DNA of 64,000 bases from an uncultured Psychrobacter sp. (GCF_947488565.1 NZ_CANKZC010000004.1:414065-478064); one strand, 5' to 3'; positions 35,885-45,596 are shown, counted from the stretch's first letter. The notes: generated from the letters alone by a model not told the origin. Numbers and translations: made by a program.

Positions 35885-36769
35885 TTAGCGAGCTCCCACA
35901 CGGCGCGACAGTTTCCACTGAGCAATATTGATGGTTAATAAAATCACAAATGAGATCAGTAGCATAAATAAAGCAACGGCTGATGCGCCTTGAATATCAA
36001 ACTGTTCAAGCTTACCGATAATGATGAGTGGTAAAATCTCAGATTGCATAGGGATATTGCCCGCGATAAAAATCACCGAGCCATACTCGCCAGTCGCACG
36101 CGCAAACATCATGCCAGCGCCCATCAGCAGCGCTGGTAGTAGCTCCGGCAATATGACCTTGCGAAAGGTCGTTAAACGATTGGCACCCAATACCGCAGCA
36201 GCCTCCTCAAACTCAACAGACAACTCTGCGAGTACTGGCTGTACCGCACGGACAATAAACGGAAAACTAACTACCACTAAAGCCAGCCAGATGCCTAATG
36301 GCGTAAAAGCTACCTGAATATCGAACTTGGCAAACCACTGACCAATCAAACCATTAGGTGCATAAAGCGTGGCAAGAGAGATACCTGTGACCGCGGTCGG
36401 CAGCGCAAATGGCAAATCAACCAAGGCGTTAATCATTGATTTGCCCCAAAACTCGTAACGTACCAGCACCCACGCAACCAGCGTACCAAATACCATATTG
36501 GTCAGCATGGCCAAAAACGACATCCATAAGCTCAGCTTAATAGCAGCCGTCACTTGCGGCTGACTGATGGTCTCCCAAAACCCAGCCCAGCCCATCTGTG
36601 TCGTGGTATAAGCCATCATTGCAAACGGTAGGACGACCAATAATGATAAGCTAAAGACCGTAATGCCCATGCTCAGACCAAACCCTGGCAACACATTGCG
36701 TTGACGCAAACGGGTCAACCAGCCTTTTTTGTGAAGGGGTTTATTGGCAGAAGATGTTTTTGCTTTCAT
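35885..36769 (-). CDS. cysT: Sulfate ABC transporter permease CysT
   Basis: Inner-membrane permease of 294 residues (also called CysU). It matches E. coli CysT along its length: NVLPGFGLSMGITVF, VDLPFALPTAVTGISLATLY, and the EAA loop EFEEAAAVLGANRLTTFRKVILPELLPAL followed by GEYGSVIFIAGNIPMQSEILPLII. It precedes cysW with TAA-C-ATG spacing. It lies about 260 bp downstream of the binding-protein gene; a hairpin between them may set different expression levels. Confidence 0.95.
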   Translation of the reverse strand: MKAKTSSANKPLHKKGWLTRLRQRNVLPGFGLSMGITVFSLSLLVVLPFAMMAYTTTQMGWAGFWETISQPQVTAAIKLSLWMSFLAMLTNMVFGTLVAWVLVRYEFWGKSMINALVDLPFALPTAVTGISLATLYAPNGLIGQWFAKFDIQVAFTPLGIWLALVVVSFPFIVRAVQPVLAELSVEFEEAAAVLGANRLTTFRKVILPELLPALLMGAGMMFARATGEYGSVIFIAGNIPMQSEILPLIIIGKLEQFDIQGASAVALFMLLISFVILLTINIAQWKLSRRVGAR

Positions 36770-36915
36770 AGTGATGTCCTATAGCCTAACGTCAGCACTG
36801 AGTTTAGAGCTTGATTTAATATGTAATTAGGTACTTGTTAGGTACTTGGCGGTAATGCCTAGGGTACAGACCACGTTGTGTCAGATATACTATTAGATTG
36901 GTCTGCTTACGGTAC

Positions 36916-36946
36916 AAAGGACATAGCGCAGGTGGCCATGTCCTTT
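36916..36946 (-). terminator. Hairpin between sbp and cysT, possible attenuator
   Basis: AAAGGACAT (36916-36924) pairs with ATGTCCTTT (36938-36946). No long T run follows, so it may be a partial terminator or an RNA-stabilising hairpin that lets sbp be expressed more strongly than the permeases. Confidence 0.5.
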
Positions 36947-37030
36947 ATATGATTGGACGTTACTCGTCAAATGGCCTTATGAGAAGCCAGCGTACTTTTT
37001 AAACAGCTCTATTACATTGGTACCAAGTAT

Positions 37031-38134
37031 TTATTGCGGGGCGTTGATAGCAAGCTGATCAAATACACCGCCATCGGTAAAGTAAGTACCCATAATCTCA
37101 TCCCAAGTGCCAAAAGCATCATTTGGGCGGAAAGTTTCAACTGGCGGTAGTTTGTCACCATTTTTATCAAGGACACTTTTCACACTTGGGCGTAAGTACA
37201 GGTCAGCAGCCAACTGCTGCGCAGGTTCACTCCATAGGTAGTCAAGATACGCTTTTGCCGCATCAGTTGTGCCTTTTTTATCCGTTACCGACTTAACAAT
37301 AGCCACAGGGCTTTCTGATTTAATCGAGTATTCTGGATAAACGATATCTACTTGACCGGCGCCAAAATCAGTTGCGGCCAAGTTGGCTTCGTTTTCAAAG
37401 GTGACCAATACATCGCCAATACCGCGCTGAACAAAGGTCGTCGTTGCGGCGCGGCCACCATTTTCATAAACTTTGACATTTTTGAGCATGTCTTTTACAT
37501 AGTTTTTGGCAGGCGCTTCTTCATTATTGAAGGCGTGTAGACCATAACCATAAGCCCCTAAAAATGCATAGCGACCATTACCCGTGACTTTTGGGTTGGC
37601 CATGACAATCTCAACACCCTCTTTGGTCAAGTCTTCCCAATCACTGATGCCTTTTGGATTGTCTTTACGCACCAAAAATACGATGGTACTGGTAAAAGGC
37701 ACGGCGTTATCAGGGAACTGAGATTCCCAATCTGACTCAACCAAGCCTTTTTTCTCAAGCAGCTCAATATCTGAGCCTTGGTTCATGGTGGCGACATCTG
37801 CTTGCAAACCGTTAGCCACAGACAATGCTTGCTTACTTGAGCCGCCGTGTGACTGTTTAATTAAGATATTACTGTCTGGGTGCTCGCTTTTATAGTGTTC
37901 TACAAATAGCGGGTTGTAGTCCTTGTAAAAATCGCGTGCTACATCGTAAGAGACGTTTAGCAGCTCAATATCTTGCCCCTCTGTAGTCGCTGCGGTACCA
38001 TCAGCATTAGCAGTGGTTTCTGCCTGCTCACTATTGCTACAGCCAGCGATTCCAAGGGTGAGCGCAACGCCTGCGATACTTAAGACGCTAAGCGCTTTCT
38101 TTTTATGTTGATAGCCTGCTGCGTAAGATGTCAT
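37031..38134 (-). CDS. sbp: Sulfate-binding lipoprotein of the ABC importer
   Basis: Periplasmic-face sulfate-binding protein of 367 residues. It has Sbp/CysP features: LLNVSYDVARDFYKDYNPLF, SHGGSSKQALSVANGLQADV, and GRYAFLGAYGYGLHAF. Unlike soluble E. coli Sbp, the signal sequence ends in LGIAGC (Cys32) followed by a Thr/Ala-rich linker, so it is probably an inner-membrane-anchored lipoprotein. The ATG at 38132-38134 has GAGG 6 nt upstream; the longer frame from 38245 would add 37 unlikely residues. It is first gene of the sulfate-uptake operon and divergent from the lipoprotein gene at 38423. Confidence 0.93.
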   Translation of the reverse strand: MTSYAAGYQHKKKALSVLSIAGVALTLGIAGCSNSEQAETTANADGTAATTEGQDIELLNVSYDVARDFYKDYNPLFVEHYKSEHPDSNILIKQSHGGSSKQALSVANGLQADVATMNQGSDIELLEKKGLVESDWESQFPDNAVPFTSTIVFLVRKDNPKGISDWEDLTKEGVEIVMANPKVTGNGRYAFLGAYGYGLHAFNNEEAPAKNYVKDMLKNVKVYENGGRAATTTFVQRGIGDVLVTFENEANLAATDFGAGQVDIVYPEYSIKSESPVAIVKSVTDKKGTTDAAKAYLDYLWSEPAQQLAADLYLRPSVKSVLDKNGDKLPPVETFRPNDAFGTWDEIMGTYFTDGGVFDQLAINAPQ

Positions 38135-38422
38135 AAATGCCTCAAAAAAGTTTGTTATGTAATGCAAGTATGCTAACAGTGCTGGCTTATTATGTTTAAT
38201 GACTAATATGCGTATGTTATTGCCAAAATGGAATAATATACACATATAGCCAATTAATGAGCCACTTCCTGACTCTACTCTCTGGCAGGTAAGTTTACGT
38301 AACGTTAATCCTATAAGGTGAGCAGAGCGTTCTGTTGTAGACTATGGCATACTTTAATCGCTCAACGCTCAGTCATGGCATACATCTTGCCACCCATTTA
38401 CCAATACTAAGGAGCCCTTCTT

Positions 38423-38950
38423 ATGACCAACTACCCACGCCAGCGCTCGTTACTTTCTATTGCAACCTTACTGTTTGTTACCACTGCCCTCACGTCCGTA
38501 ACGGGCTGTAGCTACAATAATGATTTAGTCGTTAAGAGCGCGGTGAAGAATGCTACCGTTATTCAAACGCCTGCTGTACAAAAGGTCGTTGGTGATTATG
38601 CTTCTGTAGGTTATGACAAGCGGGCGCAAGGTAATGACTGGGTGGGTGTCATCGTACGGGCAGATGACAGAGATGACAGCGAACAGATTGATATTAAAGT
38701 ACGCGCTCGTAGCGATATAAAAAAACCGACCTGTCATTTTGATGGAAAAGCCACCTTAATGGGTCAAGACGACGCGCATGGGGTTGTTTTTCAGACCACC
38801 GTTGATGACAGTATGGCTTTTTTTCAATTCAAAGACGGTGAGCTGACTATTGATAGTCAGGATAAGTATGTACTCAATCAATTTTGCTCTGGTGGCGGTA
38901 CGCTAGTTGGCGACTATCAGAAGCTCTCGAATCATCTAGAGCTCACCTAA
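38423..38950 (+). CDS. Putative lipoprotein of unknown function
   Basis: Product of 175 residues. The signal sequence (SLLSIATLLFVTTALTSVTGC) ends in a lipobox with Cys at about residue 29. The mature part includes VGDYASVGYDKRAQGNDWVGVIVR and a later CHFDGKATLMGQ, with a final NQFCSGGGTLVGDYQKL; two Cys could pair. I do not recognise the family. AAGGAG precedes the ATG by about 9 nt. It sits between sbp and sat but on the other strand, closed by its own bidirectional hairpin, so no sulfur role is implied. Confidence 0.72.
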   Translation: MTNYPRQRSLLSIATLLFVTTALTSVTGCSYNNDLVVKSAVKNATVIQTPAVQKVVGDYASVGYDKRAQGNDWVGVIVRADDRDDSEQIDIKVRARSDIKKPTCHFDGKATLMGQDDAHGVVFQTTVDDSMAFFQFKDGELTIDSQDKYVLNQFCSGGGTLVGDYQKLSNHLELT

Positions 38951-38978
38951 ATACAGCGCTCTTTAGCTGCTCATTAAT

Positions 38979-39016
38979 AAAAAAGGTGTCAGACTATAAA
39001 TCTGACACCTTTTTTT
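38979..39016. terminator. Bidirectional terminator, lipoprotein gene and sat
   Basis: Perfect 15-bp stem AAAAAAGGTGTCAGA (38979-38993) with TCTGACACCTTTTTT (39001-39015), 7-nt loop. T runs are found on both strands. Confidence 0.9.
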
Positions 39017-39047
39017 GTTTCTGTTTAATCTATAGAAGAACTGATAG

Positions 39048-40301
39048 TTATACCGCAGAAGCACCTGTAAGCTTCACCTCAGCACGGTCATCGATAGCGA
39101 TACCAGCATAGTAATTGCGCAAAATCTGTAATACCTCTGGACGGCTGAAGTTGTCTGGCACCTCCAGATCCTCTGATAGCGCTTTACGCAGCTTGGTTCC
39201 TGAGACTTTGACGTGCTCAGAGACATCATGCGGGCAGGTTTTATCAGACGCCATGGCGCTACAAGCATTACACCAAAAGGTCCAACCAATCTTTAGCGGC
39301 TGCGTGATCAAATCATCTTTGCCGACGTATTCAAAGATCGTCTGCGCATCAAAGGCGCCATAATAATCACCGACGCCTGCATGGTCACGACCAACAATCA
39401 GATGGCTACAGCCGTAGTTTTGACGAAATACCGCATGCAGCAGTGCCTCACGTGGCCCAGCATAACGCATATCGAGCGGATAGCCTGCCTGAATGACGGT
39501 GTCTTGCTTAAAGTAATTATCAATCAAGGTTTTAATGGCCTCTTGGCGCACCTCAGCTGGAATATCGCCAGGCTTTAACGCCCCAAGCAATGAATGAATC
39601 AACACCCCATCACAAATCTCGATAGCAATCTTGGCAAGGTACTCATGCGAGCGATGCATGGGATTACGGGTTTGGAAGGCGGCGACCGTTTTCCAGCCTT
39701 TATTATTTAGTATTTCCCGTGTTTCAGCGGGTGTTTTATAAATCTCAGGGTATAAGGTTGGGAACTCGCCTTCGCTTAGCACTTCAACGCGACCTGCGAT
39801 ATTGACTTCACCCTGATTAAGTACTTGCTGCACGCCCGGGTGCTCAGAATCCGTGGTGGTAAAGACTTGTTGACACTCATGTTCTTTATCGATGGTATAA
39901 GTCTCTTCTACCGTCAGTATGCCCATAATCTCATTATCTTGAGCGACCAATGCAACTTTATCACCATGGTTTAGACTATCGGCAGTCGCTTTCGGTGCTG
40001 ACAACGTAATAGGAATCGGCCAAAACAAGCCCGCATTGTCGCCGCTTTGCAAGCGCATGTCATCGACCACCCCTTGCCAGTCGGCCTGATTCATAAAACC
40101 ATTTAATGGGGTAAAACCGCCAATACCGAGCATAATCAAATCGCCACGCTCACGAGAGCTTAACGTAGTAGTTGGTAAGGTGCTGGCAAGCTTTAGAGCT
40201 TGCTGGCGCGCCTCACCCTTTAATAACAATGGCTTAAGATTCTTGCTGCCATGTGGTGGCACGAGTTTAGATGGTTGTTGATTAGCGGTAGTAGATGTCA
40301 T
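39048..40301 (-). CDS. sat: Sulfate adenylyltransferase (ATP sulfurylase), Sat type
   Basis: Makes adenosine 5'-phosphosulfate (APS) from sulfate and ATP. The 417-residue protein is the single-chain Sat form, unrelated to CysD-CysN. Active-site motifs are [11 protein letters not shown] (QxRN and HxxH), [13 protein letters not shown] and [10 protein letters not shown] zinc-type Cys cluster is visible late in the chain ([17 protein letters not shown]). No APS kinase domain is fused. It is divergent from cysI, with about 250 bp between, so the two may share regulation by sulfur supply. Confidence 0.95.
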   Translation of the reverse strand: MTSTTANQQPSKLVPPHGSKNLKPLLLKGEARQQALKLASTLPTTTLSSRERGDLIMLGIGGFTPLNGFMNQADWQGVVDDMRLQSGDNAGLFWPIPITLSAPKATADSLNHGDKVALVAQDNEIMGILTVEETYTIDKEHECQQVFTTTDSEHPGVQQVLNQGEVNIAGRVEVLSEGEFPTLYPEIYKTPAETREILNNKGWKTVAAFQTRNPMHRSHEYLAKIAIEICDGVLIHSLLGALKPGDIPAEVRQEAIKTLIDNYFKQDTVIQAGYPLDMRYAGPREALLHAVFRQNYGCSHLIVGRDHAGVGDYYGAFDAQTIFEYVGKDDLITQPLKIGWTFWCNACSAMASDKTCPHDVSEHVKVSGTKLRKALSEDLEVPDNFSRPEVLQILRNYYAGIAIDDRAEVKLTGASAV

Positions 40302-40551
40302 TTTTTAAAACCTTTATAGATAGTGACCAAATGAGTCGTGATAAATTTGATAAACCTAGGCTACCTAACTTTGGTTATGAAAATTTATGCTGACTTTGGA
40401 TATAGATATGTCTTAAAGGAATTTATGTTTATAGACGCAAGCTTATATGATGTGACTCTGAATTGTTTACCTTGCGACTGGCAATAAGATCAAGTACACA
40501 CGCAAAACATTTTTGTCGCTGCTTTTATGTCTAAAAAATTGAGATTACGTC

Positions 40552-42243
40552 ATGTATCAATATAATTACGCTGACCAAACCTTGGTAGAGGAACGGGTCG
40601 CCCAGTTTCGTGACCAAACCGAGCGATTTTTGGCAGGCGAGCTTGCCGAGGAGCAGTACTTACCGCTGCGTCTACAAAACGGTCTGTATATCCAGCGCTA
40701 TGCACCCATGCTGCGTATCGCCATTCCTTATGGACTACTTGCCAGCTACCAATTACGTAAATTGGCTGAGATTACCCGCAAATACGACAAAGGCTACGGC
40801 CACTTTACCACCCGTACCAATATGCAGCTGAACTGGCCAAAGCTAGAAGACGTGCCTGATATCTTAGCGGAGCTGGCCTCAGTACAGATGCACTCTATCC
40901 AAACCTCGGGCAACTGTATTCGCAATACCACCACCGACCCTTATGCTGGTATTCATCAAGAGGAGATTGCTGATCCGCGTCCGTATTGTGAAATCATTCG
41001 TCAGTGGTCGACCTTTCATCCTGAGTTTGCTTTTTTGCCGCGTAAATTTAAGATTGCTGTTATCGGCACCGAAAACGATCGTGCGGCCACCCGCGTGCAT
41101 GACATTGGTCTGCACATAAAGAAAAATGAAGACGGCGAGCTTGGCTTTGAAGTCCTAGTCGGCGGCGGTCTTGGTCGTATTCCTGTGCTTGGCAAAGTTA
41201 TCAATAAGTTCTTGCCCCGTCAGCATCTACTTAGCTATTTGGACGCTATTTTGCGGGTTTATAACCTGCATGGTCGCCGTGATAAAGGCAGTAAATACCG
41301 CTCACGTATCAAAATCTTAGTCGATACCTTGGGCGGCCCTGCCTTTGCGAAATTGGTCGATGCTGAGTGGGAGGCGCATACCAAAGACGGACCGTTAACA
41401 CTGACAGATGCCAACTTTGAACATGCCAGCAGTTTTTTTAGTGAGCCTGATTATAAAGAATTTGATGCATTGCAAGCGCAATCTGATTTGCAGCAGCAAT
41501 TAAGTGCGGATAAAGACTTTGCCAATTGGTACAACCAAAATACAGTGGCCCATAAAATCGCAGGCTACCGCGCGATTGTCATCTCCTTAAAGGCAGGTCT
41601 TGTCGATGGTAAATACGTTCCATCAGGCGATGTCACTGAGTCACAAATGGATGCGTTGGCTGATCTTGCGGACCAATACAGCTTTGGCGAGCTGCGTGGC
41701 ACTTATCAGCAAAACCTGGTCTTCGCTGATGTGCAAACCAACCAGCTGTATGAGCTATGGCAAAAGCTGACCGACCTGCATCTGGCGCGTCCAAATATCA
41801 ACACCTTAACTGATATGATCGTCTGCCCAGGCTGGGACTATTGCTCGCTGGCCAATGCCACCACCCACAATATCGCTGAGCAAATCGAAAAGCAGTTTAG
41901 CGATTTGGACTACCTTTACGATCTTGGTGATATACGTCTGAATATGTCGGGCTGTATCAACGCTTGCGCCCACCACCATACCGGTGATATCGGCATCCTC
42001 GGCGTCGATAAAAAAGGTGAAAACTGGTATCAAATCAGCCTTGGCGGTAATTCAAGCAACGATGCCAAGCTGGGTAAAATACTTGGCCGCTCCGTCCCTA
42101 CCGAAGCGGTGGCAGATACCATTCAACAGATCGTCGATGTCTATGTCGAGCTGCGAGCCACCACGGACAATGATGTCGAGAGCTTTGGCGAATTGGTTGA
42201 GCGCGTCGGTATTGATCCCTTTAAGGAGAAGGTCTATGGCTAA
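40552..42243 (+). CDS. cysI: Sulfite reductase haemoprotein (CysI/NirA-like)
   Basis: Assimilatory reductase of 563 residues that reduces sulfite to sulfide using sirohaem and a [4Fe-4S] cluster. The four cluster cysteines are at 425 and 431 (CPGWDYC) and 468 and 472 (CINAC), followed by AHHHTGDIG. The N-terminal ferrite-reductase half has GHFTTRTNMQLNW and TSGNCIRNTTTDP. The neighbours support sulfite over nitrite: sat, cysH and cysG, plus an overlapping DUF934 gene commonly found with this CysI type. The electron donor (a CysJ flavoprotein or ferredoxin) is not in the window. Confidence 0.93.
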   Translation: MYQYNYADQTLVEERVAQFRDQTERFLAGELAEEQYLPLRLQNGLYIQRYAPMLRIAIPYGLLASYQLRKLAEITRKYDKGYGHFTTRTNMQLNWPKLEDVPDILAELASVQMHSIQTSGNCIRNTTTDPYAGIHQEEIADPRPYCEIIRQWSTFHPEFAFLPRKFKIAVIGTENDRAATRVHDIGLHIKKNEDGELGFEVLVGGGLGRIPVLGKVINKFLPRQHLLSYLDAILRVYNLHGRRDKGSKYRSRIKILVDTLGGPAFAKLVDAEWEAHTKDGPLTLTDANFEHASSFFSEPDYKEFDALQAQSDLQQQLSADKDFANWYNQNTVAHKIAGYRAIVISLKAGLVDGKYVPSGDVTESQMDALADLADQYSFGELRGTYQQNLVFADVQTNQLYELWQKLTDLHLARPNINTLTDMIVCPGWDYCSLANATTHNIAEQIEKQFSDLDYLYDLGDIRLNMSGCINACAHHHTGDIGILGVDKKGENWYQISLGGNSSNDAKLGKILGRSVPTEAVADTIQQIVDVYVELRATTDNDVESFGELVERVGIDPFKEKVYG

Positions 42244-42832
42244 TCATCATATCTTGGACAGTAGCGGCGTCGATATTAGCGCTCAAGACAGCTGGTATGC
42301 TCTCGCCACGGATACGCTGCCAGATGGTATCGCCTCGATAGAGCTAACGCTACTTGAGCTGCTACAAAAACAAGAAAAACCAGATGTGCTTGTGCCGCTG
42401 GCCGATCTCTTAGACGGCTCAGGGGCACTGGCCACGGGCTTGGTAAAAGAAGTGTATGAGCTGATTGTCCAGCACAGTAGCCGTACTGGTCTATGGGTGA
42501 CTGCTGATACGGACACAGAGGCACTAGCAGCACTGAGTGAGCTGCTATTAAAGCAGACGCTTATCGTCATACATGTGCCCAAATTTGCGGATGGTCGCGG
42601 CTTTAGCTTCGCTCAAACGCTGCGCCAAATTGGCTATCAAGGCGAGATTCGGGTCGCAGGCGCATTTGGCCGTGATCAAATTGCTTACTTACTACGCGTA
42701 GGCGTCGACAGCTTTGTGCTCAGTGAACACGACTTACAGTCAGACTTTGATATTTCTCAAGCATTTACTGCCCTTGCTAGCAGTTATGACGGTCGCGACG
42801 CCTCAAAACTGCCTATGTTTGCAGCATCTTAG
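42236..42832 (+). CDS. DUF934 protein, sulfite-reduction partner
   Basis: A 198-residue protein of the DUF934 family, usually annotated as an oxidoreductase linked to CysI, with no proven activity. The family motif is HVPKFADGRGFSFAQTLRQIGYQGEIRVAGAFGRDQIAYLLRVG at about residues 115-160. The true start is the ATG at 42236, which overlaps the cysI stop by 8 bp, with AAGGAG upstream inside cysI; this indicates coupled translation. The frame extends upstream to 41984 but that part only shadows cysI. The conserved gene pairing suggests an accessory role in sulfite reduction. Confidence 0.88.
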   Translation: MANHHILDSSGVDISAQDSWYALATDTLPDGIASIELTLLELLQKQEKPDVLVPLADLLDGSGALATGLVKEVYELIVQHSSRTGLWVTADTDTEALAALSELLLKQTLIVIHVPKFADGRGFSFAQTLRQIGYQGEIRVAGAFGRDQIAYLLRVGVDSFVLSEHDLQSDFDISQAFTALASSYDGRDASKLPMFAAS

Positions 42833-42872
42833 TTTTTATAATGACCTGTTTATAAAGATTTAACTTTCTTTT

Positions 42873-42942
42873 GTAGGCTGTGGTTTTGACCCAGCATATC
42901 AATTTTGCAAGACATTAAAGCTGGGTTAAAAACCCAGCCTAC
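42873..42942. repeat. REP-like palindromic element
   Basis: An imperfect hairpin of about 70 bp. Outer arms GTAGGCTG (42873-42880) and CAGCCTAC (42935-42942) are perfect; inner arms GGTTTTGACCCAGC (42882-42895) and GCTGGGTTAAAAACC (42920-42934) pair well. It lies between the DUF934 gene and cysH. The GTAGGCTGGGTTTTTAACCCAGC theme resembles dispersed palindromes of related genomes, but no second copy was found here. Confidence 0.6.
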
Positions 42943-42969
42943 GACTTTAACTACCCTTAAGGAAAAACA

Positions 42970-43608
42970 ATGAGCCAGTTACACCCAAACCTAGACATTG
43001 ACCAAGCCAATCAAGACCTGCAAGGCAAATCACCTGAGCAAATCGTTGCGTGGGCACTAACCCAAGCGAAAAACCCAATCATCACCACCAATTTCCGTCC
43101 TTACGAGTCAGCGATTTTGCATTTGGTTGCCAAGCAGCGTCCGGATATCACCGTATTATGGGTAGATTCTGGTTATAACACCGATGCCACTTACCGCTTT
43201 GCTAATAAAGTGATTAATGATTTAGATCTAAACGTCATTACTTATATTCCTAAACAAACGGCCGCCCACCGTGATGTCACGATGAATGGTATTCCGGGTG
43301 TCAATGATGAGCAGCATGATAAATTTACCGAACAAGTCAAGTTAGAACCATTCCGCCGTGCACTCGATGAGCTACAGCCTGATGTTTGGTTTAACGCTAT
43401 TCGCAAGGATCAAACCGAGTTCCGTCAAGGTCTTGATGTACTGAGCTTATCAAAAGACGGGGTATTAAAAGTCGCGCCGTTATTTGAAAAAACCGATAGC
43501 GATTTAGACGACTATTTGCTTGAGCATAATCTGCCAAATGAGTTTGATTACTTTGACCCAACGAAGGTAGAAGAGCACCGCGAGTGTGGTTTGCATACGC
43601 AATTATAG
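42970..43608 (+). CDS. cysH: PAPS/APS reductase
   Basis: Reduces activated sulfate to sulfite; 212 residues. PP-loop-type region ITTNFRPYESAILHLV, VLWVDSGYNTDATYRFA, and the C-terminal catalytic Cys in HRECGLHTQL. The four cysteines that bind [4Fe-4S] in APS reductases (CC...CxxC) are absent: the corresponding place reads NAIRKDQTEFRQ, and I see only the single catalytic Cys. By that criterion it should use PAPS with thioredoxin or glutaredoxin. No APS kinase is nearby, so either cysC lies elsewhere or the rule fails here. It is separated from the DUF934 gene by the REP-like element; AAGGAA lies upstream of the ATG. Confidence 0.92.
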   Translation: MSQLHPNLDIDQANQDLQGKSPEQIVAWALTQAKNPIITTNFRPYESAILHLVAKQRPDITVLWVDSGYNTDATYRFANKVINDLDLNVITYIPKQTAAHRDVTMNGIPGVNDEQHDKFTEQVKLEPFRRALDELQPDVWFNAIRKDQTEFRQGLDVLSLSKDGVLKVAPLFEKTDSDLDDYLLEHNLPNEFDYFDPTKVEEHRECGLHTQL

Positions 43609-43633
43609 GCTCAAAGGTTTACTGAAACTAAAC

Positions 43634-43662
43634 GCCCTTTCTTAGACTAAGAGAGGGCTTTC
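43634..43662 (+). terminator. Terminator after cysH
   Basis: GCCCTTTCTTAG (43634-43645) pairs with CTAAGAGAGGGC (43647-43658) with one mismatch; the loop opens to about 7 nt. A modest TTTCGCGTTTT tail follows. Confidence 0.6.
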
Positions 43663-43859
43663 GCGTTTTAATAAGCTATCGATTATAAATAAAAGAGGTA
43701 AACAAGCCGCCGTAGATGTTCATCTATTCCCTTTTAAGACATAAACCCCACTTGTTATGACATAAATGACTATGTTAATGCCAATTCGCTAGAGGAGACC
43801 CCACGCGCGATACTTCATAATGACGACATATATAAATTTGCATAACATTCGGTGCCATT

Positions 43860-45563
43860 ATGAATACCTTTCCGCTGTTTTTTAAGCTTGATAATCGTAA
43901 AGTGTTGATCGTCGGTGGTGGTGATGTCGCGCTGCGCAAAGCTGACTTACTCAGTCGTGCTGGTGCTGCTATTACTATCGTCGCGCCAGATATCTGCAAG
44001 GAACTACAAGCTTTACTACACGATGATAAGCACACTCTTATTTTTGATAATTATCATAAAAAGTACATGACAGGTGCACGCGTTATCATCGCAGGCACTG
44101 ATATTGAGGCGCTCAATCATCAAGTACACGCGGATGCCACCGAGCTTAATATTCCGGTCAATGTGGTTGATACGCCGCATTTATGCGACTTTATCTTCCC
44201 CGCTATCGTCGATCGCAATCCCATCGTCATCGGCATCTCATCGAATGGTAAAGCGCCGGTGCTGGCACGTTTACTTCGCGCACGGCTTGAGACCCTTATT
44301 CCGCAAGGCTATGGCAAATTAGCCAAGCTTGCCGGCGAGTTTCGTAGCGAGGTAAAAAGTAAAATCCCAACCCTGACAGGCCGTCGTCAGTTTTGGGAGC
44401 GTGCTTTTGAAGGTCAAGTTAGTCAGCTAATCTTTGCCGGTAATGAGCGTCAGGCTACTGCACAATTACAAGCAGATTTAGACAGCACAGTAGCAGCGCT
44501 TAAAAATAGTGTTAATCATACTATTGATCCTAATGCCTATAGTCCTGCTACGACGACTAGCCAGCATTCACAGAGCCACAGTACAGAATCACTATCGGCA
44601 ACTGCGCCTGTAGCAACAGATGAATTAACGGTTACTCAATCAAAACCCGCGCGAGCCGCTGTTGGTGAAGTCTATATCGTCGGCGCAGGCCCTGGTGATC
44701 CAGAATTATTAACTTTTAAAGCGCTACGTCTCATGCAACAAGCGGATATTGTTTTTTATGATGCGCTAGTCTCTCCGCAAGTATTGGATCTGTGCCGCCG
44801 TGATGCTGATAAAGTGTTTGTCGGCAAAAAGCGTAGCAATCATGCGGTCGCGCAATTGGGCATCAATGAGCTATTAGTCAATAGCGCCAAAGAAGGACGC
44901 CGTGTGGTACGTCTAAAAGGTGGCGATCCCTTTATCTTTGGGCGTGGTGGTGAAGAAATTGAGAGCCTGCGCGCGCATGACATCCCTTACCAAGTGGTAC
45001 CAGGTATTACCGCTGCTAATGCTGCAGCCAGCTATGCTGGTATTCCCCTTACCCACCGTGATCATTCGCAGTCGGTGCGTTTTGTCACTGGGTTTTTAAA
45101 GGCGGGTGCGCCCAATGAGAAGTTTGAAAACTTACTTGATACCAATGAAACTGTGGTGTTCTATATGGGCCTACATTCGCTGGCACGGTTGACGACAGGT
45201 CTAATTAACGCTGGCCGCTCGTCTGAGACACCGATTGCCATCGTCTCCAATGCCAGCATGCCCAATCAGCAAGTATTAACTGGTACGCTTGAGAGTATCG
45301 TCAAATTGCAAAAGCAAAACCAGCTGCCCACGCCCGCCTTACTTATCATGGGAGATGTGGTGGCGCTGCATGATGATTTGGCGTGGTACAACAAACACAA
45401 TAAAGATACCAGCGATACAGAGGCTAACTGGTTACGTGCAGGAACAGCTGTCACGGACCAAGATGCAAAAAAACCGATAGACCAGCAAGCCCATGCGCTT
45501 TCTATGGTCGCTAATTTGGCAGCGCAGCAAAAAGAGGATTTAGAGCAGTTAGTGATTGGATAA
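43860..45563 (+). CDS. cysG: Sirohaem synthase CysG (trifunctional)
   Basis: Makes sirohaem, the CysI cofactor, from uroporphyrinogen III. The 567-residue protein has both modules. The N-terminal dehydrogenase/ferrochelatase has VLIVGGGDVALRKADLL and SSNGKAPVLARLLRARLE. The SAM-dependent uroporphyrinogen methyltransferase begins at about 270 with GEVYIVGAGPGDPELLTFKAL, followed by VRLKGGDPFIFGRGGEE. Between them lies a Ser/Thr/Gln-rich linker (about 215-265), and about 50 extra residues follow the usual C-terminus, so it is longer than E. coli CysG (457). It has its own terminator and lies 250 bp after cysH. Confidence 0.94.
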   Translation: MNTFPLFFKLDNRKVLIVGGGDVALRKADLLSRAGAAITIVAPDICKELQALLHDDKHTLIFDNYHKKYMTGARVIIAGTDIEALNHQVHADATELNIPVNVVDTPHLCDFIFPAIVDRNPIVIGISSNGKAPVLARLLRARLETLIPQGYGKLAKLAGEFRSEVKSKIPTLTGRRQFWERAFEGQVSQLIFAGNERQATAQLQADLDSTVAALKNSVNHTIDPNAYSPATTTSQHSQSHSTESLSATAPVATDELTVTQSKPARAAVGEVYIVGAGPGDPELLTFKALRLMQQADIVFYDALVSPQVLDLCRRDADKVFVGKKRSNHAVAQLGINELLVNSAKEGRRVVRLKGGDPFIFGRGGEEIESLRAHDIPYQVVPGITAANAAASYAGIPLTHRDHSQSVRFVTGFLKAGAPNEKFENLLDTNETVVFYMGLHSLARLTTGLINAGRSSETPIAIVSNASMPNQQVLTGTLESIVKLQKQNQLPTPALLIMGDVVALHDDLAWYNKHNKDTSDTEANWLRAGTAVTDQDAKKPIDQQAHALSMVANLAAQQKEDLEQLVIG

Positions 45564-45596
45564 TGTTTGCTTGATTTCGAACGGACTATAATATAG

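Noticed and set aside
41984-42235. Upstream extension of the DUF934 frame
   Set aside because: It lies inside cysI, shows no family similarity, and the ATG at 42236 has a good ribosome site.
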